This document shows, one piece after another, positions 58,010 to 64,000 of a stretch of DNA of 64,000 bases. Numbering within the stretch: the first letter of the stretch is position 1; each line of letters opens with the position of its first letter. Source of the DNA: Zychaea mexicana. Its lineage: Eukaryota > Mucoromycota > Mucoromycetes > Mucorales > Lichtheimiaceae. Under the pieces are notes generated by a model, which saw only the letters and a list, made by a program, of their open reading frames with translations, did not search any database and was not told the origin of the DNA. A program made the translations under genes and the position numbers. The stretch is from the NCBI RefSeq assembly GCF_025766255.1, contig NW_026516680.1, positions 310,001-374,000 on the forward strand. The letters run 5' to 3'.

Positions 58010-60334
58010 ATGAACAATAATTCCGCTTCTGGTTCCTCGATTTCGTCATTTGAAACAGAGAAACCTGATGAGGTTTGTTTTCGAAATTCTCTTATTTCCT
58101 GTTACATGTAGTCTGTTATGCTTATGAATTCTTATTTGCATCGTGTCTTTGAAAACTAGTCCGTCACAACCACACCAACGACAACAGCAACAACCTTTCA
58201 CCAGCAGCCCATGACCTTCAAACAGTTGAATGATCAAGACCATGGAACCAAACGGTCCTATGCCACTGACGATACGGTGAACAAAGCAAAATGGCCGTCA
58301 TTTGAGGTAAGGTTTGCTTCTTTAGCTCAAGTGTGATTATGGCGAGCACTTGAGCAGGCACTCGTGTATATCGAGTGTTTGGGTTTTTTTTTTTTAATGG
58401 CGGCAAGGAGTGTTAAATCTCTTCCCACTCCGGCCATGGAAGTGAATATTATTTTAACCAGACCTTTTTTACTATTCAACACTAGACTTTCATATCATGC
58501 ATTCACAGTCTATTTTATCGCAAACGACCGGTCGAAGATGGTTATGACGATGAATCCGAGTTGAGACCATCCAAACGATTTCGGGCCAACAGTAGAAACA
58601 GCAACAACAACAACAACAGCAATTATGGTGACAGCAATAACAACAACGGCAACAGCAACGTTGTTCTTCCAAGACACACCAGCTTGCACGATATCAGTCG
58701 TATGCCAGACATGGTCGCAGCATTTGACGAGTTGGAGCCTAGCAAGAAGAGCACGATTCTTATGGAACTGCTGAACCGATCATCTACAGATACCCTTCAA
58801 CTCATCAGCTCACTGATTATTCCTACTCTCCGACGCGACTTTCTATCCTCGCTACCGAAAGAAGTTTCGTTATGCGTACTATCCAATCTAGACGTACACA
58901 CCTTATGCAGAGCCTCGACAGTATGCCGGTCCTGGCGTGACCTGATCAACGGCGATGCGCTGTTGTGGAAACGCCGGATGATCCAGGACGGATTCCCTCA
59001 TGACGATCCATGGGCCTCTCGGTACCGTGGCAGTGGAACGGCGGCGGCCTCCGTGATGCCAAAGAATAAGAATAAGGAGACTTATTACACGATCACGAAT
59101 CCTTTCAAAGAGCGCTACAGACGCCTTTATACCTTGCGGCAAAACTGGCGCAAGGGGCGTGCGCGCGCTGCTCGATTGATCAGCCATCCCCATAATGTGG
59201 TCACGTGTCTTTCCGTGGATCATGACAAGATTGTGTCTGGAGCGGATGATTCGGTGATCAACATTTATGACGCAGTGACATTGACGCGACGACGTTGCTT
59301 GCGTGGTCATGAGGGTGGTGTCTGGGCATTGCAGCATGTTGGCAATACGCTTGTGAGCGGATCTACGGATCGGACGGTGCGGGTTTGGAGTTTGTTGACG
59401 GGCAAGTGCACGCACATCTTTCACGGCCATACATCGACGGTTCGTTGCTTACAAATCGTCATGCCAAACGAAAACAACGAGCCTCAGCATCCGTTAATTA
59501 TTGCTGGATCGCGCGACTCTACGCTGCGTGTATGGCGATTGCCAGATCCAGAAAACGATCCTCCATATGATGGCAACGGTGCCAATCCTTATCATCTGTA
59601 CACACTGAATGGTCACACCAATTCTGTTCGAGCCATCGCAGCGCATGGCAATATTCTCGTGAGTGGCAGCTACGACCGAAAAGTATGTGTTTGGGATCTG
59701 GCAAAAGGCACCCTGGTCCACCGTATGGAGGGCCATGGCGAAAAGGTGTATTCGGTGGTGATTGACCATGAACGGGGCCAGTGCATGAGCGGCAGCATGG
59801 ATGCATACGTCAAGATCTGGTCGTTGGAAACAGGCCAATGTTTGCGCACCCTGGATGGTCATTCGATTCTCGTCGGTCTGCTAGGTCTCTCGGATGAACA
59901 CCTCGTTTCTGCAGCAGCGGATACCACACTCAGAGTCTGGTCACCCGGCGGAGACTGTATGCATGCACTGCTGGGCCATCAAGGTGCAATTACGTGTTTT
60001 CAACACGATAATGAAAAGATAATATCCGGTTCTGAAGGGGGACTCAAGCTGTGGGATGTCAAGACTGGCAAGCATTTGCAGGACTTTGTCACATATGCGA
60101 CAGGTGTTTGGCGAGTTGCCTTTGATCAGCGACAATGTGTAGCTGCCATCCACAGGTACAAACTGCTTTTCTTTACTGGCTGTTTTAAAAGGGATGTGTG
60201 CTAAAATGTTTTTATCTGTTGTTTCTAGTAACAATATCACTTATCTAGAAGTACTTGATTTCGGTACGTATGGCTTAGAAGAAGCTGCACACCACGAATC
60301 AGTTCCTCGTCCTGTACATGCTACCCGACACTGA
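58010..60334 (+). CDS. F-box/WD40 protein, Cdc4/Fbw7 type (SCF substrate receptor)
   Basis: Exons are 58010..58072, 58160..58306, 58486..60155 and 60229..60334, coding for 661 residues. The N-terminus is low-complexity with a basic patch (FYRKRP) and an Asn run. An F-box lies at about residues 190-240 (LPKEVSLCVLSNL, ASTVCRSWRDLINGDALLW). Seven or so WD40 blades follow, including VVTCLSVDHDKIVSGADDS, GHEGGVWALQ, LVSGSTDRTVRVWSL, CTHIFHGHTSTVRCL and VSGSYDRKVCVWDL. The blade order and the GHEGGVWAL / GHTSTVRCL pair are those of Cdc4 and Fbw7. Such proteins bind Skp1 through the F-box and phosphodegrons through the propeller to target cell-cycle regulators. The acceptor of exon 3 could also be at 58509, but only 58485 keeps the phase. 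Confidence 0.92.
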
Positions 60335-61154
60335 CGATGATTGTTGATGATACTGCTATACTACTGCGCTTACATACTAATTCCCTCGATATACCCGCAC
60401 TCGCACACACATACACATACACAGACAAAAATTCATCTCCCAACCCGCATTACCTTCGCACATATAAGTACAAGACACATACATTTACACATATGAAGCA
60501 TTCCCTCTTATTATCTCTCCTTCCCTGCTTTCTTTATCTGCTGCAATAACAAAAACCATACGCGTGCTCCGCTATATTAGACAAACTATGTGTGATTGTA
60601 TTCTTACCTGTCAGAGTCAATTTAATTACTATAAAAGTGATCAGTGTAACAAGGCCCTTGATGAGCTGTGTCAGCGGAGACGTGGGGAGGAAGGGGTTGG
60701 TGGCAATAATGATGATGGTACATATGAGCGAGCCAAAGATTTGGATCAGCACTCATTAAGCAACGTGCTTATTACCATCATTATCATACGTGATTGTCGT
60801 TGCAGAAGACCTCTCTGCAGTGTGACGACTGCACATAATTATGTAAAGACTTGTATTGCTGTGTGCGTGGTAGAATAACGGACAGCACTTCAAATTTTTG
60901 TTTTCACACAGCACCACATTCAAGGTGTTGCTTTGAAAACAACCTGTGTAACTCTACAAACGAGGGCCTAACTCCGACTGATGAGAGCTCGCTGGGTTAC
61001 TTTTTTTGATTGCAACGCAAAAAAAAAAGTGTAAGAAAGGGGGAGGGAGGAGTAGAAGGAGGAGGGGAGCTAGCACGCACACTTCAAACTCTTCTTTTTC
61101 TTTTAAATTCATCTCTCCCCACTTGTACTTTCTTCATCTCGTCATTAAATCATC
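60335..61154. other. Intergenic, no supported gene
   Basis: 3' flank of the F-box gene and promoter of the MAPK kinase. Contains CA/TA-rich repeats near 60405-60490 and a purine-rich GGGAGG tract at 61037-61068. No RNA gene is seen. Confidence 0.35.
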
Positions 61155-63018
61155 ATGCCATTGCGAAAGAAACGCAACTTTAAGAACTTGACACTCGAGA
61201 ACTCACCTGTGGTTGTGAGCAATACAGGGGCACCAGCACCAATAGCCAAAGTGCCTGACAAACGACGGTCATCAGCACGACGACTCGAGGAGGAATATAG
61301 TAAGCTATGTGAGCAGCTGAGCGATTTGGAGATTGGACTCGAGTTGCGGCTGGATCTGCGTCCCGAGGATTTCAAGACTATCGATGAACTGGGCCGAGGC
61401 AATGGTGGAACTGTATGTAAAGTGCTACACGTACGAACCAACACGGTTATGGCGAGGAAGGTAATGTATCTCTTTTTTAAAGATATGCTATCATCATCAA
61501 TTATCAGCACTTGCTGTATACCAGCCACTAGTTGTTCTCTTTCACTGGTTCTCCCGCCTCTCCCTCTCACTCTTAGGGTTAATGAAAATGATGATGGTTT
61601 ATTAATGTGCACGTTCTTTTGGGCTATGTAATGTGTCTAATATCAACTATAATCAGGTGATTCACGTGGAAGCCAACGTCAATGTTCGAAAACAAATCAT
61701 GCGGGAGCTTCAGTTTATGCATGATTGCAACTCTCGACATATTGTGAGCTTTTACGGCGCATTCATGAACGGTGGTGACATTTCAATCTGCATGGAATAT
61801 ATGGACATTGGGTACGTGTCTCTTTCTTTCTTTCTTTCTCGAAGAATGATGTCTATGCGGGCGTTCAGTATTTGTCCAAGATTGACACTACTTTATATAC
61901 TAATCGATGATGTTCTGTCAGCTCACTCGACCGAATCTACAAAAAGCATGGGCCGATTCCCCTGGATGTATTAAAGAAAATTGCTTATGCGGTAATTAAT
62001 CCAAATCACCCCTCCCAAAATTACAAAGGGAATAAATAACGTGGGATCATAATTGGCTGATTGGCAGGGCTTTTTTATTAGATTGTAGACGGTTTGATTT
62101 ATTTGTATGACGAGCACCGTATTATTCATCGCGGTAAGAAGTCGGGACAGGATGATGATGATGATGATGACGGAAGGATGGTTTTTGCTCATCTATATAC
62201 TACTGGAATTTCTAGATTTGAAACCATCCAATGTACTGGTCAACTCGTTAGGACAGATCAAATTATGTGATTTTGGCGTATCCGGACAACTCATCAATTC
62301 AGTTGCAGATACGTTTGTCGGCACGAGCTCTTACATGAGTGTAAGTTTTATACATCTGAAAGCCTTATATTCCGTTTTCGTTGTTGAAGTTGTGAAACTA
62401 GTCTATAAGGAGAGGATAAGGGGGTAGATTATTAAAATTATTCCCGGTTTTATTTTCTGTAATATTATAGCCGGAACGTATTATGGGATCGCCGTACTCT
62501 GTCAAATCCGATGTATGGTCACTCGGCATCACCTTGATGGAACTGGCACTGGCCCGGTTCCCGTTCCCGCCAGATGGAAACCCACTGTCCATCTTTGAGT
62601 TGCTCCAACATATCGTCAATGAGCCTGTCCCGTCGTTCCCTCCCAACAGGTTCCCTGATGTCCTGGTTGATTTTGTGGATAAATGGTAAGATGCCTCTCT
62701 TATCCAGGGCAGAAACATGTGGGCTGGTGATAGTTTACTTACATGAGATGATGTTGATCATGTAGTTTGGTCAAGGACGTACAACAGCGGGCGACGCCCA
62801 GCGATTTAAGAGTACGTATAGCTTCTAGAAGCATGCCGATTGTGCTGTACTGTTTTCATTAATCCACTATGTCTGTTTAGAACCACGAGTATTTGGCAAA
62901 TGCTGCTTCAGAAAAGGTGGATTTGGAAAAGTGGGCACGCAGCGCTGCAAGTGCACCTGATCGTATCGATATATCCAAGCTCCAGTCAACATCCAGTACC
63001 AATAGCCAGTCGTCTTAG
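61155..63018 (+). CDS. MAP kinase kinase, Ste7/Byr1 type
   Basis: Exons are 61155..61460, 61657..61811, 61922..61991, 62082..62133, 62216..62340, 62471..62685, 62766..62811 and 62881..63018, coding for 368 residues. The N-terminus has a basic start ([14 protein letters not shown]), a possible MAPK docking site. Kinase motifs are [12 protein letters not shown] (glycine loop), MARKVIH with the ATP Lys near 102, [37 protein letters not shown] and [13 protein letters not shown]. The activation loop [15 protein letters not shown] resembles Byr1/Ste7 (mating) rather than Pbs2 or Mkk1, with Ser/Thr at the expected phosphorylation sites. It would act between a Ste11-like kinase and a MAPK. Every one of the seven introns keeps phase. 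The seventh exon is only 46 bases. Confidence 0.94.
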
Positions 63019-63339
63019 AAAGACCTCCCGGATACATATCTCTCTCTACACTACCCCTCTCGACACACACACACATATCTCTTTCTCACACACACACACA
63101 CTCTCTCTTTCTCTCTGTGTGTATATCTCTAAGACCCACACACGCATGCACCACCCGCACTCGTAAAGCGACCATCTTCTCATATAAATAAATATATATA
63201 TATATCTTTCTCCTTCTTATATAAAAATATACATAGCAACAACGCCACCCTTCAATTTCCACATTTGTTCCCGCTTTCCATTGTTGTTGCTGCTGTTGCT
63301 TTTCTCAGTTCCACAGAAAAACTAGGATTTGGAAAAGAA
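63019..63339. other. Intergenic with CA, CT and TA repeats
   Basis: 321 bp between two genes on the same strand, with CACACA runs (63062-63075 and 63087-63101), CTCTCT and TATATA runs. No gene is seen. Confidence 0.5.
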
Positions 63340-64000
63340 ATGCCGCGTCGATTGTGGAGACATCAAGATTCACGATGGATCCGTCGACTATTGCCTGCAT
63401 GTGATAATGATGTGTCGCTAGCCAGACGGCAACTAACATGGCTTAAGGAGAAAACACGAAATCCAACATTGCTAGATCGTCATGTCTACGATCGTGTGGT
63501 CCGACACAAGCCGCTTCAATATATCCTGGGAACACAACCGTTTGGTGATTTAGAAATTGTGACACGACCCCCGGTATTGATTCCTCGGTACAGAAACTAA
63601 AAAAAAAAAGAGTTGCATCCTACTTGGCTTTACCTCTTCTCTATTCCATTCCATTAAGTGTAATTTTTTTGTAAAACTAGATGGGAAACAGAAGAATGGG
63701 TCCATCGATTGATTGATATCCTTCTACCGCATGTAAAAGCCAAGAGCCAAGGGGCACAAGAACGACCATTCCGTGTGCTAGACATTTGCACCGGCTCTGG
63801 ATGTATAGCGCTGGCGCTGGCGGCTCATTTACCTCCTCATCGTACGCAGATCATAGCAACCGACATATCCGACGATGCCATAGCACTAGCCCAACACAAC
63901 TACCATGACAACAAGTCATTGATACAAAACCATGTCGACTTTCAACAAGTCGACGTGTTTTCAGATGCAATGCAACGGATGGATCCGTTCGATCTGATCG
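63340..64000 (+). CDS. HemK/PrmC-type protein N5-glutamine methyltransferase (cut by right edge)
   Basis: Exons are 63340..63587 and 63681..>64000. The N-terminal helical part contains [20 protein letters not shown], matching the PrmC substrate-recognition block (PxQYILG). The intron (donor GTACAG, acceptor AACTAG) splits LIPR from WETEEWV, the conserved PRxETE-type segment. [20 protein letters not shown] is the SAM-binding motif [16 protein letters not shown] is motif II. The catalytic NPPY motif lies beyond the window. The family methylates the GGQ glutamine of peptide release factors. Mtq1 (mitochondrial) and Mtq2 (cytosolic) are the yeast forms. The full N-terminal domain seen here fits the Mtq1/HEMK1 branch. 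ATG 63340 is the only ATG in frame. Confidence 0.88.

Noticed and set aside
61145..61612. Minus-strand frame of 155 codons opposite the MAPK kinase
   Set aside because: It is antisense to a clear kinase exon and its first intron.
1..64000. tRNA, rRNA or CRISPR features
   Set aside because: No GGTTCGANNCC-type B box paired with an A box, no rRNA-like sequence, and no regularly spaced repeats were found by eye. A covariance-model scan would be decisive.

Overview
The window reads as nuclear DNA of a filamentous, early-diverging fungus, most likely a Mucoromycota/Mucorales species. Coding exons are interrupted by short introns (about 45 to 110 bp) with GTAAGT-like donors and CTAAC/CTAAT-like branch sites. 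AT-rich intergenic DNA carries many simple repeats, and regulatory proteins carry long Asn, Gln and Ser tracts from AAC, CAA and CAG codons. Gene content is fungal and the mobile remnants (Crypton-like recombinase, Fanzor-like nuclease) fit this group. The species cannot be named. Exon coordinates were built by hand from splice signals, phase arithmetic and family motifs.

Region 1-7.0 kb: an unidentified Ser/acidic-rich protein running off the left edge (-), a small orphan gene (+), the PP1 inhibitor YPI1/PPP1R11 (+), a Prm10/ThrE-type membrane transporter (+), and an unknown membrane-anchored protein (-). Region 7-14.1 kb is gene-poor and holds a badly decayed Crypton-type tyrosine recombinase (-).

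Region 14.1-23.7 kb: a RlmN-type radical-SAM RNA methyltransferase (-), an Msn2/4-like C2H2 factor (-), the PP1 inhibitor-2 homologue GLC8/PPP1R2 (-), a divergent orphan (+), and an intron-containing Fanzor-like (eukaryotic TnpB) gene (-). Region 23.7-35.3 kb is mostly empty except for a five-exon gene with a degenerate SNF2-helicase fold resembling Hda2/Hda3 (+) and a decayed small membrane-protein gene (-).

Region 35.3-50.2 kb: a PB1 plus C2H2 protein (+), an Emi1-like twin-cysteine protein (-), a ten-exon ABCC/MRP transporter (+), a TPR/F-box pseudogene (-), EMC3 (+) and a secreted aspartic protease (-). Region 50.6-64 kb: a lactate/malate-dehydrogenase-fold protein lacking most catalytic residues (+) sits tail to tail with a malic enzyme (-). 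These are followed by an RNF126-like RING-H2 E3 ligase (-), a Cdc4-type F-box/WD40 protein (+), a Ste7/Byr1-type MAPK kinase (+), and the start of a HemK/PrmC glutamine methyltransferase cut by the right edge (+).

Most genes are unrelated housekeeping or signalling genes placed side by side, and there is no operon-like organisation. The features most worth a second look are the Fanzor-like gene, the Crypton fossil, the apparently dead LDH-fold gene beside malic enzyme, the RlmN homologue and the PB1-zinc-finger fusion.
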